Shown here one piece after another: positions 10,401-21,853 of a DNA stretch of 64,000 nt. Source of the DNA: Pseudofabraea citricarpa (Eukaryota > Ascomycota > Leotiomycetes > Helotiales > Dermateaceae); assembly GCA_029641185.1 (NCBI GenBank), contig JAPWGK010000007.1, forward strand, positions 62,001 through 126,000, in the 5' to 3' direction. Within the stretch, counting starts at the first letter, position 1. Each line of letters begins with the position of its first letter. Made by a program: the position numbers and the translations under genes. The notes beneath the pieces were generated by a model. That model was not told where the DNA came from. It made no database searches and saw only the letters and a program-made list of their open reading frames with translations.

Positions 10401-10519
10401 ACATACAACAGTAGGTATTCGCTGGTGGTCACCCACCCAACTACTAATCTACCGATCTGAGGCTTATGTATGGCAGAGCGGACGGGATGCCCAGTTCTCC
10501 TCAGTCTGTGGTCGTATGT
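10401..10519 (-). rRNA. 5S ribosomal RNA gene
   Basis: The minus strand from 10519 starts ACATACGACCA and ends CTGTTGTATGT at 10401, 119 nt long. The ends pair as a nine-base helix I (with one G-U). The central hallmark GGGCATCCCGTCCGCTC and the GTTGGGTGGGTGACCACC block with AGCGAATACC match fungal 5S rRNA. As usual in filamentous ascomycetes it is a dispersed single gene. The helix II/III region (AGACTGAGGAG... CCTCAGATC) can still pair. The A-run just beyond 10401 on the plus strand gives a T-rich pol III terminator. The putative ORF read across it on the minus strand is not a gene. Confidence 0.92.
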
Positions 10520-11413
10520 GACAGGTATCGAAGTACTTGAAATTATATACACATACACTTTGATAGCTGCATGGAATGACTCTCGTACTATTATTATACT
10601 CCATGTTATCTTGTCAAGCTAGATATACGAATGATATACTTCATAACATTCCTATAAACCAACAAGCTATATATAGTAGAATATGAATATCTTCTAATCA
10701 TAAGCACTCGAGTTATCCGAGGTGAGATATGTATCGATCGTTATATGAGATCTTGATTAGATATAGGTAAGATGTCTATTATGCAGGAACTAATACTTGT
10801 ACCACAAATCACGGATACAAACTGCATAGCTAGTTGTTAATTGACGTTGGAAGAAAGGACCCTAATTATCCCTCTTAACCATACTAATTGGAAGGAAGCC
10901 AACCCCACTTGATTCTCTCTCGTACTTTCTTGGATCATTAAAACACATAACATAACAGTAACAACACTTGCCACATCAACTCGCCACACTGTCGATGTTA
11001 AGTTTGCTAGGAACGATCTCTACTCGACCTTGAATATCGTACCAGCCAATCAGCAAGTCAAAAACCAAAGGCGTATGCACTGAAAGACACGATCCTCGAA
11101 GCCAGAAAGATAAAAGGACTATTGGGAGGGAGATCAAACTATTCCATTGACCACGCAGAAGCCGAAGAGCATTCGTCAAAAGATGTACAAATACGCCCAG
11201 GCCATTTCCATTCTGATTCGATGATTCATCACATGTACGCGCCGATCCGAGAGAGAGCCAAAATCCCCTTCCGTCCGAAGAATCATGTGTGTGTAAGCAA
11301 TCGTATTGTGCGATACAGACAAAAATCAAAGAAGCCCTTGCCCATCCCCCGTCATGATCCACGTCTGAACAACTCCCTCCCACTTCATCCTCCCATCCTC
11401 AAAAGTTCTGCGC
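10520..11413. other. Intergenic, AT-rich then mixed
   Basis: Nothing is supported here. The right part (from about 10960) is the 3' flank of RPS30 on the minus strand. Long frames crossing it on both strands are shadows of the RPS30 introns and UTR. Confidence 0.55.
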
Positions 11414-11806
11414 TTATGTGGTTGGGTTGGGGTTCATCTGTGCGTCTGGTTAGCCAAACTACTCTCCTTTGTGCTGTTGTAATGATTGACACGAACCTTC
11501 CGCTTGCCACCGGTGAGAGTAACGTTCACGAAACGGCGAGTGTATGTTATTCTCTTCTTCGCGCGTCCCTTGGGGGTCTTCTTCTTCTCTTGGGGCTCAA
11601 CCTATCCGATAATGGCTCGTCAGCAAGTGATCCTCATCGTCAGTCTTTTCCATCTTCCGTCGTCCGCCGATCCTCAAATCCCTTCCATCGTTCCCCCCTC
11701 TTCTACGCCCCTCAATCTATCAGGAAATGGATCTGTGCAATCGTACCTTTGGTGTTTGAGACTTGACCTTTCCGGCACGAGCGAGGGATCCGTGGACTTT
11801 TCCCAT
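11414..11806 (-). CDS. RPS30: Small-subunit ribosomal protein eS30 (RPS30), 62 aa
   Basis: Minus-strand exons are 11747-11806, 11497-11601 and 11414-11437, joining to 62 residues. The sequence is [20 protein letters not shown], then [20 protein letters not shown], then [15 protein letters not shown], then MNPNPTT and stop. This is the standard eS30 of the 40S subunit (FAU in animals), here without a ubiquitin-like fusion, as is normal in fungi. The introns are 145 nt (after codon 20) and 59 nt (before the last eight codons) and have good GT...AG ends. The 5' leader has an ATG context ATCATGG. The length agrees with the family (about 60-63 residues). It reads divergently from the CREG-like gene. 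Confidence 0.97.
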
Positions 11807-12543
11807 GATGGCGGTTTATCGACTGTCGATGGTGTTCGATCTGTGGGTGGCGAAGATTAGCCCTCGCGATCCAAACTGCACAAGAAGCGACTCTGGGGAT
11901 CTCGAAATTCGATGTTGAGTATCGTCTCGGAGCGATCCAGAGTCTTCCGCTGATGGAGATGGAGATGGGGCACTCACAAAGTTGGCTTGGTGGTTTTGGT
12001 TGAAAGTTCGCAATGGGTCGTCCTGACTCTTCAATTTCGGGTTTGTGGGTTTCGCCTACGCTTGCGCTAGTGCGGCTGCCTGCGTGCCGCGCCCTCTCAT
12101 CACGTGATACCCCAACTCTGTTCTGCACGCGAAAGTTAAGTTGACGGAGCAGAGCTTTGAAGCTTTGGGCTTTAATCAGCGAGTCAGTAAAAGATGTGAT
12201 AACTTGTGCTCGATTTACGATGATGTTGAGGCTTTTCAAACATGACCGGCTTCCGGCCCTGGCGCAGTCACATGGAAGATCGAGATCTATCTTATCAATC
12301 TAATCTCTTGGCCCTCGGCCTCCGCTTTGCTCCAGCAATCGGACCATCTTCTGTGTCTCAGCCTTGGCCTAGGTATATATGCAGCTCGATAGGAACAAGC
12401 TTGTTCATTTTTTGCTTGCCTGCTTTTCTCTCTTCTAGATCCCTCTCCATCCCTTCTCTTTTACATATATCCTCCAATCCAGAGTGCACTGATTATAGCA
12501 GTGCCTCACCGATACTAACATCAACATCGACATTTACATCAAG
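11807..12543. other. Divergent promoter region of RPS30 and the CREG-like gene
   Basis: No gene is seen. The left half contains leader and possible 5' UTR intron of RPS30. The right half is pyrimidine-rich (TTGCCTGCTTTTCTCTC and similar), typical of strong fungal promoters, and runs up to the ATG of the secreted protein gene. Confidence 0.55.
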
Positions 12544-13329
12544 ATGAAGATGAAGATGCACGCCTCCAACCTTCTACCCCTCCTCCTGCTGCCCCTCACA
12601 GCAAGCAGCATCACAATACCACCCATGGACGTCTTCTCCAACCCCGTCGAGAGCACACACCGAATCCCAACCTCGTACGAGTCGGCAGTCATGGCGCGTC
12701 GAATCCTCCACCTCACACCACTGGGCACGCTATCGACCATCTTCCCTAGCTCCTCCAGCCACCTGGCCGAGCAGCGTCCGTCAGGCCTCTCGGGCATCCC
12801 CATCGGCATGATGGACTACATATCCGACTGCGAGACGAGCGGCGACCCTACGATCCTAGCCATCACCATCGCGACGTCGTTCAAGAACGTCGCGGCCGGC
12901 TCCAACATCTCGCTCGCTCTGCAGTGGACGCCGCCGTACGCGCCCTCGTCGCGCATCGGCTCGTGGGCGAAGGCCAAAGAGCCAGTGCCGTATTCAGCTG
13001 CCAATCTTCCGCGCTTCAGCCTGCTGGGCTACCTGGAGAAGATTGACGAGCCGGATACTGAGGGCTTAGCGAGCTGTTTTGTCGACGCACATCCTGATGC
13101 GAAGTACTGGTTGCCTGGCAACCGGATCCATACCAGTGAGTGGGTGAGATTGGTGGTGCAGGATATCTATTGGGTTGGTGGGTTTGGCGATCGTGCGTAC
13201 ATTGGCTGGATTCCTGCAGAGGAGTGGCGTAATGTCACGACGGAGGAGTGGCAGGATATCAGATTACCTGGTGAGAAGAAGGGGTGGAAGGAATGGGCGA
13301 CTGAGACACTTGGCCAATTTGAATTGTAG
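12544..13329 (+). CDS. Secreted CREG-like FMN-split-barrel protein
   Basis: This is an intronless 261-residue protein. The N-terminus MKMKMHASNLLPLLLLPLTASS is a signal peptide with likely cleavage after about residue 21. The body, from AVMARRILHLTPLGTLSTIF, has the start of a pyridoxamine-phosphate-oxidase-like (CREG type) split barrel. This includes the small-molecule-facing GTLSTI strand, the MMDYISDCETSGDPTILAIT core and the ARF-like LPRFSLLGYLEKI segment. Family members in fungi are secreted or vacuolar, and most have lost FMN binding. Two N-glycosylation sites (NIS and NVT) fit secretion. It ends in a Glu/Trp-rich tail. The pyrimidine-rich promoter and the ATG in AAGATGAAG support this start. 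A second in-frame Met three codons later cannot be excluded. No enzymatic residue set is clear, so activity is not assigned. Confidence 0.82.
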   Translation: MKMKMHASNLLPLLLLPLTASSITIPPMDVFSNPVESTHRIPTSYESAVMARRILHLTPLGTLSTIFPSSSSHLAEQRPSGLSGIPIGMMDYISDCETSGDPTILAITIATSFKNVAAGSNISLALQWTPPYAPSSRIGSWAKAKEPVPYSAANLPRFSLLGYLEKIDEPDTEGLASCFVDAHPDAKYWLPGNRIHTSEWVRLVVQDIYWVGGFGDRAYIGWIPAEEWRNVTTEEWQDIRLPGEKKGWKEWATETLGQFEL

Positions 13330-13623
13330 ATGATGTTTATTGGTCATGTTTCCAGGCCACTGATGATGAAGAATGAGTAGCATATGGAGTAGGAGTTTTT
13401 GATGTATATTTTGGAGAGCTAATAAACAATACTCCATGGAATGAACACAGACCACATGGCATTATCCCCTCGTCTCCTTCAAACGGCTAAGCACTTATGT
13501 CTTGTACCTCATGCAATAAAAGAAGAACGCCTGTGAAAATGCAGAATGCTTGAGCATGCCATACTCATCCAAACCAACACCATGCATGCTTAACTCTTCA
13601 ACGCCAGAATCTAAATAAATCGC

Positions 13624-15577
13624 TTACTTTCTCGGCCGCTTGGAACGTGTTTGGATGGCTTGTTCGTCATCCGTCTCATTACTAGAACTCCCTCTATCGC
13701 GAATTCGCTTCGATGTTTCGGGGCTATGGACAGCTTCTGGGTCCTCGGTAGGTGCACTGGTGCTACGAGAGTGTCTTTGCGCGTTAGGCATTGGGGTTCC
13801 ACCAGGTCCACCCCGACGGCGGAGCAGTTCATAGTCGAGGAATTCCCAGGTAGAAACCCAGCACTGGGCGTTGACTCGAAGATCCTTATGCTTCTCACGC
13901 AAGAAGTGACGCATCTCCTTGATATCTCCAAGAAGTAACTCGTTGCCCCGGTCCTTCATATGCTTAGCGATGAGGATGCCTGTAGCCAGAAGTTCAAGTG
14001 GAGAATATGTCTTGACATGGTTGACAGCTTCTTCCTTCAAAAAGAGAGGTGCTGGATCAAATGGTGTGTCTCGATTAACCTTCCACAATCCTGATTCAAG
14101 CCTGGTAGACGAAGATTTGACTAGAGATTCGAACTTATCAAAAACTTCCTTGTATTCGAACTTCAGGGTTTCACTGATAGGTCTCTTATCTTCGAGTACC
14201 TTGTTCAGAGCTTGAGGGCTTGATTGGAGGGTTGGAATGCCTTTCTTCCCATCTTCAGCTCGGCCCATGACTTCTTGTATCATAGTGAAGATTGTCAGGA
14301 CAACACGAAAGCCTGAGGCTCTGTTCTGTTTAGATACTGATTATACGTCAGCAATAATCAGGGATCAGAGTCCTGTGACAACTTACAGTTCACTACAATT
14401 GCGTAATCCTCTTCAAACTTCTTTGTAAACTGAGCCCATTCTGTCGACATGGCTTTCATACGCTCAGCAGGCGTGAGAGCAATTCCCCGTTGAACGAGTT
14501 GAAACATAGTCTCCTCAGTAGACAAGCTCAGATCTTCATACTCATAGCAGCAGAACTCTGATTCGCGGAATCTCTTCTTCATGGCATCTGGCATAATGTT
14601 ATGATTGGTGATTTTTTCGACCCCGTTAATAATTGGGTGGCGATAGAACCTGAAAGATTATTGTTAATGTACGTAGTATTAATCTACTAATGAGGGCTCT
14701 TACCATTTCTTAGGTGGTTGACTAGCATCATGGAAACCAATCAGACCATCCATGAACTTCACGATAGATGTCATACGCTGCTTCCCATCGACACAGACTC
14801 GATAGTACTTCTTCTCCTTCACGCCTTGGTTGTTCTTCTCCATCTTTGTGATGAGATTAAAGATCAGTGGAGGAATAAAAAATCCAACTACAAAGCATTA
14901 GAAGGACCCACGGATGATATCGTCAATATGCTCACTAAAAATAGACTTAATGAGTTCAGATGCACGATGCTCATCCCAAACGACTTCCCGTTGGTACTCT
15001 GGTTCCAGGTTCATGTATTTTGTCTTGCTGATATCTAATGCCGTGTCAATATCAATAACATCTGGGCATGGAAAAATGTCTTACCATAAAGTTGACCAAG
15101 TTTCCGCATTGAAATACTAGCTTTGGGAACTTGAGGTATTTTCATCTCTTTGACAGTCAGCAAAAGTGAGAAATTAAGCTAGATGACAGACGTACCTTTA
15201 CAAACAAAATACTCTATGCCATCATCACCTTCCGCAATGCCTTCGTAAGTATCATCAACATACTCAAAGTCATCAAAAGGGTCATCGTCCTCGCCCTCAG
15301 CGGCAAATCCGTGGAAGGTGTCTGCATCCTCGTCCTTGATCTTCACTTTGGTATCAAGCGATTCCGATTTTCCTGGACTAGTCCGGACGGGCAATTCAGC
15401 TTTGACGTCATGTTTAGATTCTTCTACAAGGTCAATCTCAATCTTGACATTTTTTGGCTGTTGTTGCTGCCTTGATGCTGATTTGCGGATTGACCTCACA
15501 GGCCCCATAGTTAGGTCTGGATCATCTTTGATCTTTGGGCCAGCTGGAGGTTCTGAAAACTCTGTGACGGTACCCAT
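13624..15577 (-). CDS. DUF262 (ParB-like/GmrSD-type) nuclear-looking protein, 567 aa
   Basis: Spliced minus-strand exons are 15196-15577, 15085-15147, 14936-15034, 14704-14887, 14387-14649 and 13624-14336. The N-terminal 127 residues are acidic (GEDDDPFDDFEYVDD) and contain several psi-K-x-E motifs. Residues about 130-250 hold a DUF262 domain, with LEPEYQREVVWDE, then FFIPPLIFNL, then RVCVDGKQRMTSI. DUF262 is the ParB-like nuclease or NTPase domain of prokaryotic GmrSD, and it also occurs in fungi with unknown role. The C-terminal quarter is basic, rich in Ser, and ends in a likely nuclear localisation signal (SKRPRK). The intron at 14337-14386 uses a donor GTAAGT and an acceptor ATAATCAG; other acceptors would give a stop. 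A promoter-proximal start (MGTVTEFSEPP) has no better alternative in frame. Confidence 0.85.
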
Positions 15578-18209
15578 ATCTTATGCTATAAGTATACCAG
15601 ATCAAAGAAGTGCTGTGGAAAGACGTGTAATCTGTGAACATCCCATTAGCAATTTGTCATGTAAGTTCCCAACAATAATCATGAATCGCAAGAAAGGGGC
15701 CATAATTATTGTGATTGCAAATATAACAGGAGACACAGCTCTAGATCTGTAGAGAGCCCTTTGTGACTACAGAGTGACTATACAGAGCCTTTGAGAGTGA
15801 TAGCCCACGTGATTGACCCCCCTTCGCAAGCTCCATTACACCAAGCCATAGACGAGCCGCAAAAGCAGAGGATGGAACAGAACGCAGGGTGTCCACATAC
15901 ATAAATGACCAGCAGGGGGGTATTGAGTGGTGGTTAAGTCATAGAGCACATGTATGCCTCGAATACAAAAGCCCGAAATCGCTTGATATGGCTGAAGTGC
16001 GGCGGGCAGGAAGGAATTGGTCAGGACAAGCTAGCCAAGACGAGCCTTGACGACAAAAGCCGAGCAGAGACGCGCTTTCCAGCTTACGCGCCCACGAGTG
16101 AATGGTTGGAGCAGTGGACCGGGAAGTAGCGACGAGAAGCAGAAGATCGGTTGGGGCAACTTACAGAGCCGTGTCACCAACAACAAATGCTCCTGGGAAC
16201 AAGCTGTACGAGGTAAGAACTGCAACTCGTGTGAAGAGCTGCAGCGAGCAGGGGCTTGGTGGGGTGGTTTATGTGGTGGTTTCGGGAGGAAAACTTTGTG
16301 GACTGGATTGGATTACTCAAAAGTTATGCAAGTGGGGAGTGGGTGGTGGGTTTGTACGGATATACGCTTGCCCTTTTTGGGCTTCTCGCTTCGGCCTTCC
16401 TGATGGCGATAGAGGTGGCATGGCACTGGAAGATCAAATATTCTTTGCAGAAATACTAAGTCGCTGAGGGGTTGTTAGTTCTTTGCCCTTTATCAGTCCT
16501 ACTATAGTATTCTACTTTGTCGTATCAAGCTATTTTCCAGGCCTAGGAGATAGTCTAATAATAAGGTGGCACTCTTTTACGATATAAGAAGTTAAGTAGA
16601 AAGCCGCAAAGAAAAACTAGATTAGTCGTTCTTCTCTAAAACAATTAAACGTAAGCAGGGTCAAAGATGTAAAGTAGTGATTTATAATTATAATACTAGA
16701 ATACTCTCCCCTAGTCACATCTATAGTAGCATGATATAACAGAAAGAATCCGACTAGTGAGTGCAGAAATACAATGTTTATTCAATTGATCAAAAGCCCA
16801 CTGTTATAAAGCATAAGCACAAGCAACTATCCATAACCGAAGAGTTTAGCTACTATAGTCAAAAAACCAAGAAGCCAACCTGATATTCCAACCTCCGTAT
16901 AAAAAACCTGTGAAATTCCCACTGTGACTGAAAGGGGAAAGGAAACCGCTATATGTAACGATTAAGACACCTCTCAAACCTAACCATATAACACCACGCC
17001 ACCCAAGCCCCTTAAGTTCTATCCAAGTATGAAAACCTCCGCCGCTTCCATCCCTCATCCTTACACATCCTACCCTCCTCCTGTCACTAGGTATAGACTC
17101 CATCCGAGATCTCCACAGAAGCGTTCCTGTCGCTTACCAAAATAAAATATCTGAAGCGAGCAGATCAGCGGGGAAAATATTCTGCACCCAAAAGACAAAC
17201 AAAAGTAGGGTACGGTCGTGCCGCCCAAGAGTTAGAGCGTGGTATGATCAACAGGCATTGAACGCAGACCAGTTTCTGTACAGAGATATAGTATGGTTAG
17301 TAAGCAGGGCACAAGTCCTCTTTTTCTTTTCTTTTGGCAATCACAGTAGCAAACACGACCTTAACCTGCAAGAATCAATGATCAATAGGACACGCAGTGA
17401 CGTTCGAACCATTCTGTATTTGTTGCTGGAAATGACTGCCTGGCTCGTGTTGCCGTCTCCCCACCTGCCGACATTCACAAAAAATGGTATGAAAGCTACC
17501 GACTGCTTTCAAGAACCTCCTTCATTTCCTCTACAAGACACCATCTAACCCCCCTATCCATCAACCCCGATCTTCTTATTTCAATGTTACACAGCGCCGA
17601 ACAGTGTCCCCGAGAATATCAAACAAGCCTCCGATGCCATCGTTTACTACCAGGGCTAGTCCATCACTACCATTAAAATCTGTTCGACCACCGACGAGCA
17701 GCTCTGTTGCAAAGCAACGAGAGAAGAAAAACAAAAGAGTAGAAATTATATGCTGGACTTTGAAAGACGCCGATCCCCAATGCAATATTACCAGAAAGAA
17801 AAAAAGAAAAAGAAAAAAGGATGCGTCTGTCTGCCGTATATGTACTGAGCGGGGCATGATTTCCATCCCTAAAAAGAAGGAAGATATGTGTTTGTTGCTG
17901 CGTCCAAGCCATGATCTAGGTCCTACTATCATTATTGCCCACCACAATTCATTTCATGGATATTGGTTTCATTTTGCGCGTCCGCTTCAAGTCGATGTAA
18001 AAGCAATTTCCGAGTCATAAGAGCGAATTTGAAAGAAAGAGAAGAAGAATGAGTATATGCAAGGTGAAGACGATGTGACCGTGAATCGAAAGGGCCATCG
18101 TATGGTCAATATTAAGCTAATCGAGGCTTGATATCCACAAGCTGGCTCCCGAGATAAATATGGTATTTTTCTTCAAGCATGACCGCAATCGAAAAACCGT
18201 TACTCCGTA
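15578..18209. other. 2.6 kb intergenic region, no supported gene
   Basis: Several open frames of 60-138 codons occur on both strands (for example around 16050-16460 and 17580-18020), but none has a recognisable domain, good codon pattern or splice logic. An A/G-rich stretch lies at about 17795-17825. The right end is the 3' flank of the minus-strand reductase gene. Confidence 0.5.
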
Positions 18210-20710
18210 TTATTGAACGCCAATTACAGGCCGGGGTCCAAGACTGCTTTGACTGCTGTGGGCAGAAGGTTCGGAATCAAGGTTCGCACTGGCACCGCTA
18301 TCACCACTCCCCGCGCTAGCACTCGCACTTCCCGTCAGACTTCGAACATTCATTTGTGCTTTGGGCGGATGGAGAGCGCTCACCCCAGCATATTGTTCTA
18401 CTTGTTGCGGCGCAACTGAATTGCCTTGCCCCGGAGGGTGTCTCGGAACTGGCTGACGAACACCACCTGGAGGTGATGGTCGACCGTTCATGGGTCCGCC
18501 CATATAGCCGTTGGGGCCATTAGGAGGCGATGGTCGCCCATTCCCTCGTCCCATTTGAGGGCTGTATGGGTTGCCAGGGGACTGGCTCGCGCGTCTTGGA
18601 AAAGGCCCCCCTTGTCCATTGGGAGGCCCGCCGTATTGGAGTTCGTCGAGTCTTGCAGCAGTCAGTGAGTTAGTTCGAGATTCGTGGCCGAGCTGCTGTC
18701 GGTCTACATTGCCATATCGATTGGAAGAGTAGCCCATTAGTGGATCATCCATGAGGGAGTCGTGCAGACCTGGTACTTGGCTAATAATTCTGGCGGAGGA
18801 CCGATTTCTTGGGAAATTTGGCCTCAGAAATCCACCTCCACCCCTGCGTCCTTGTGAAGGCACATCAGCACCATATTCGGGGTTCTTGCGCAACTGACTT
18901 TGGCTGGGGGCCTTGCGATTCCGGCGGGAAGTGACACTCATCATGTCAAAATTATCTGGATCAATCTGTGGTGGTGGAGGACCGTCAGCTGGATCGAAGA
19001 AGTCATCATCGTCGTCGTCGTCAAATCCTCCGTTTCGCACTGATGGTGTTGGTGGTCCCCGTCGAGGGCCGGGCATTGGACCACCACCACCCCGTCTCAT
19101 CCTCATTTCTTGTTCTCTGATCGCCAGTTCCCGTTGCCTCAGCATCAACTCGCGTTCCCGTAAAGCCATGTCTGGCACGGGACCTTCACCACCATAAGTG
19201 GACTCAGTAGCCTCTGGGATATCGTCGTAAAGAACTAAATGTTCAAATCCCTCGAGATCGTTCCCTTCTAATGATCCACGCCTCGACTGATTTCTAGATT
19301 GTGCATAGCCATTTGGTGGGCCATTCATTGGGCCATTCATCGGAGGGCGTCCATAACCATTAGGAGGTCCCATTGGAGGAGGCCCTCGTCGCATACCAGG
19401 TGGTGGACCGTTCATCGAAGAGGTTCTGCCGCGACCTCTGCCTGGACCAGCACCATTTGGACCACCGTTCATCATTGGTCTAGGTGGAGGAGCAGATGAT
19501 AATCTTACTGGAAGACCATTTGGTGCAGGCGAGGTGACGGTGTCTTTCCTCTGTTGATTAGCAATATTTAGATTGTGCAGGATGGCATATAGGGTTTCGA
19601 TTCGTGGCACTTTGACCCCGGCGCTCTGTGCAAGTTTGATGGGAGATCCAAGATACGTCTCAACTTCCATTGGCCTCTTCGCCGCGTAGTCCTGGTACAT
19701 GATGCTATTCTGCTCGGATGGTCGAATCATCTCCTCCATGGTCTTTTGCTTGAAGTCAGCGGGGAACACACAATCTTGTGCTTCGGCCAGGACTAGCAGC
19801 TCATCCAAGACGTCTGATATCAGTGACTTCACGCCGACCTTTTCGAGTAGCGCAGCGTGGGATGGGGTCTCAAAAATAACGCTTGGTGGATGAAAGGCGA
19901 TTGGACTATAGGTGATAGAAATCAGTCAAAGAACCATTGGTGTTATACAACTTAACCCGTAGAAACTTACCCGATCATTCTCTCGTACTGCTGCTGGCGG
20001 ATATTCGTTGATACCTTACAGTCAACTTGTCCACTTCCCAGTGTCATAGCTAGAGCTGCAGCCATATCGCCCTGGATGGTACTTGGCATCGAGGGATTCT
20101 TATTCGCAGGACCAACCCAAACTTCTGTTGAGCCTTTGTGTTCAAACTCGCTGGCACCCAGCTGCGTGATCTCGGCACCAGAGACAAGAGATAATACGAC
20201 GTTGCTAGGAAATCTCGACTCGAGATGTGACTCCACACCCAATGTATGTGTCGTGTTGATTAAGATACAGGTGTGTTGAGGTGTGACCACTGATTCGATG
20301 ACAGCAGCGAGATCGTAAACATCAGGTAAAGCTTTCACGCAAAGCAATACATAGTCGAAAGGTCCCTCTTGGTTGTTCGCCGCATCTTCCGGAGCTCGCA
20401 CAACTACCAAAAAGTTAAAACTATTGTCTCATCAAACTTTCGGGCTACACATACCATGTCGCGGCTTGAAGCGCTCGTTGCCGAAGGACGACGACCTAAG
20501 TGATGGACTGTTAGCTATCCCGGCCGTTTGGTCGACCTCGAAGAATGGTACATACTTGAAGGATATGCCGTATTGATATACAGCATCAAAGCCAGATTTC
20601 CACACCAGGGTCACATCGCAGGCATTGGTCGCCTGAAGTCGCCATGAGAGGAAGGCAGACACCGCATTGCCGCCAACTACACACACATTTATTAGACCAC
20701 TGCTCGACAT
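18210..20710 (-). CDS. Ketopantoate-reductase (PanE/ApbA) family protein with long Pro/Gly/Asn tail, 774 aa
   Basis: Minus-strand exons are 20556-20710, 20455-20495, 19971-20403 and 18210-19905. The N-terminus (VCVVGGNAVSAFLSWRL) is the NAD(P)-binding Rossmann start of the ketopantoate-reductase fold. It is followed by DYVLLCVKALPDV, a typical PanE motif, and by the C-terminal catalytic half with RPMEVETYLGSPIKLA and VPRIETLYAIL. PanE reduces ketopantoate to pantoate in vitamin B5 synthesis, but many fungal paralogues have other substrates. From about residue 345 onward comes about 430 residues of low complexity: Pro/Gly/Asn/Arg (NGPPPGMRRGPP), Glu/Arg and Asp runs. This is an unusual addition to a 300-residue enzyme and could be regulatory or RNA/protein-binding. 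The start is chosen at MSSSGLINV because the Rossmann loop follows at once. The glycine-rich loop departs from GxGxxG (GGNAVS). Confidence 0.87.
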
Positions 20711-21485
20711 CTCGAACTCGACACTGGAGCATGCGTAGCAAGGCGTGAGAAGGGGCCAAGGGAACAAGTGAGGATGATGTAGGAGCTTTTCTCTGAAGGC
20801 TGCCACCTGTGGAAAAGTGGATACCCGTGATAGGGATGTTTGGCAGAGTGAATGGGGGACCAACCTGATAGAATTCTCAACCTTGGAGGAGTGGGAGCCA
20901 TCTCGACCAAGAGGAGGCCTAGCCTTGACCCAATTTGAGATTATGGTGCCGCTGGCTGTACCGCGCTGCCGTCAGGTACGCCGAATTGCCCCCAGACTTT
21001 TTGACGCCAGATGTGTCGAGAGTGGATGTCCTTTCTTGCTTCACTCACGCACGCACGTACTGCCTCCGTACCGTGTTTCTAGGCGGCAGGGCGAGGGATG
21101 AAGCAATTGAGGTCCGATCAAGTTTCTGTAACGAGCGTGAGGCTGCACGAGAGGCGGCCGATCTAAGTGTCGTGTGCGAGGAGGGTGAGCGGCTGGCAAA
21201 CGAGTGTATTGACTGCTGGCGTAGATGGGCGACGATTATTTCGGGCTTCCTTGAGGGATGCCAAAGGCTTCTTCGCGTGTACGGTACGGTAGTAGGTTGG
21301 TCGACTGGGCAAGGACGTGCGGCGGGATTGGATGAGGTGGTGGATGATTACCTAGCAGGCTGAGTGGTGTGTGTACGGGTAGCGTGGTAGCACCTTGTAT
21401 CCCTGCGAATGGGCATAGGAAAAAAGGGGACCTCGCTGACGGGTGTGGACGGTGGGTGCAGACGGAGCAGAGAGTGCAGTCGGCA

Positions 21486-21512
21486 GGACAGGACAGGACA
21501 GGACAGGACAGG
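21486..21512. repeat. (GGACA)5 microsatellite
   Basis: Five perfect GGACA copies plus GG, in a G-rich context. Confidence 0.95.
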
Positions 21513-21783
21513 CTCGGAGTATCGTGGGTAAGATCGCTATTGCTTCTGGATATCCTTGCAAGCGTCTGGCGCAGGTCAGCACGGTAGCGCGGTAGTGGGA
21601 GGAGCGCGGACAAAGCTGCGATGGGTGGGAATTGGGGGTGGTGAGAGGGATTGACGGTTTGCAGATGTTGTATTGGGGGGGGAATCGTGAAGTTGAAAGT
21701 CCGCCGCCGCCTGTGATTTCCCTGCCCCCTTGTCGCGCTAGAAGCACAGTCAAATCTCAACGTTAGTGTTCGGATGGTGATGA

Positions 21784-21853
21784 AGTGGTAGGTGGGTGGT
21801 CAGTGGTGGGTGGTAAGTGGTAAGTGGTCAGTGGTCAGTGATCAGTGGCCAGT
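21784..21853. repeat. Imperfect AGTGGT/CAGTGGT tandem repeat
   Basis: About ten degenerate copies of AGTGGT-like units are interleaved with TAAGTGG and TCAGTGG. It is a local low-complexity tract. Confidence 0.75.

Noticed and set aside
10286..10558. 90-codon minus-strand open frame across the 5S gene
   Set aside because: It overlaps a complete, well-paired 5S rRNA gene, so the frame is incidental.
11122..11766. 214-codon plus-strand frame opposite RPS30
   Set aside because: It lies antisense to RPS30 exons and introns and shows no domain; RPS30 explains the region.
14341..14390. Alternative splice acceptors in the DUF262 gene (TCTAAACAG, ACAGAACAG)
   Set aside because: They give a stop or wrong phase; ATAATCAG keeps the frame.
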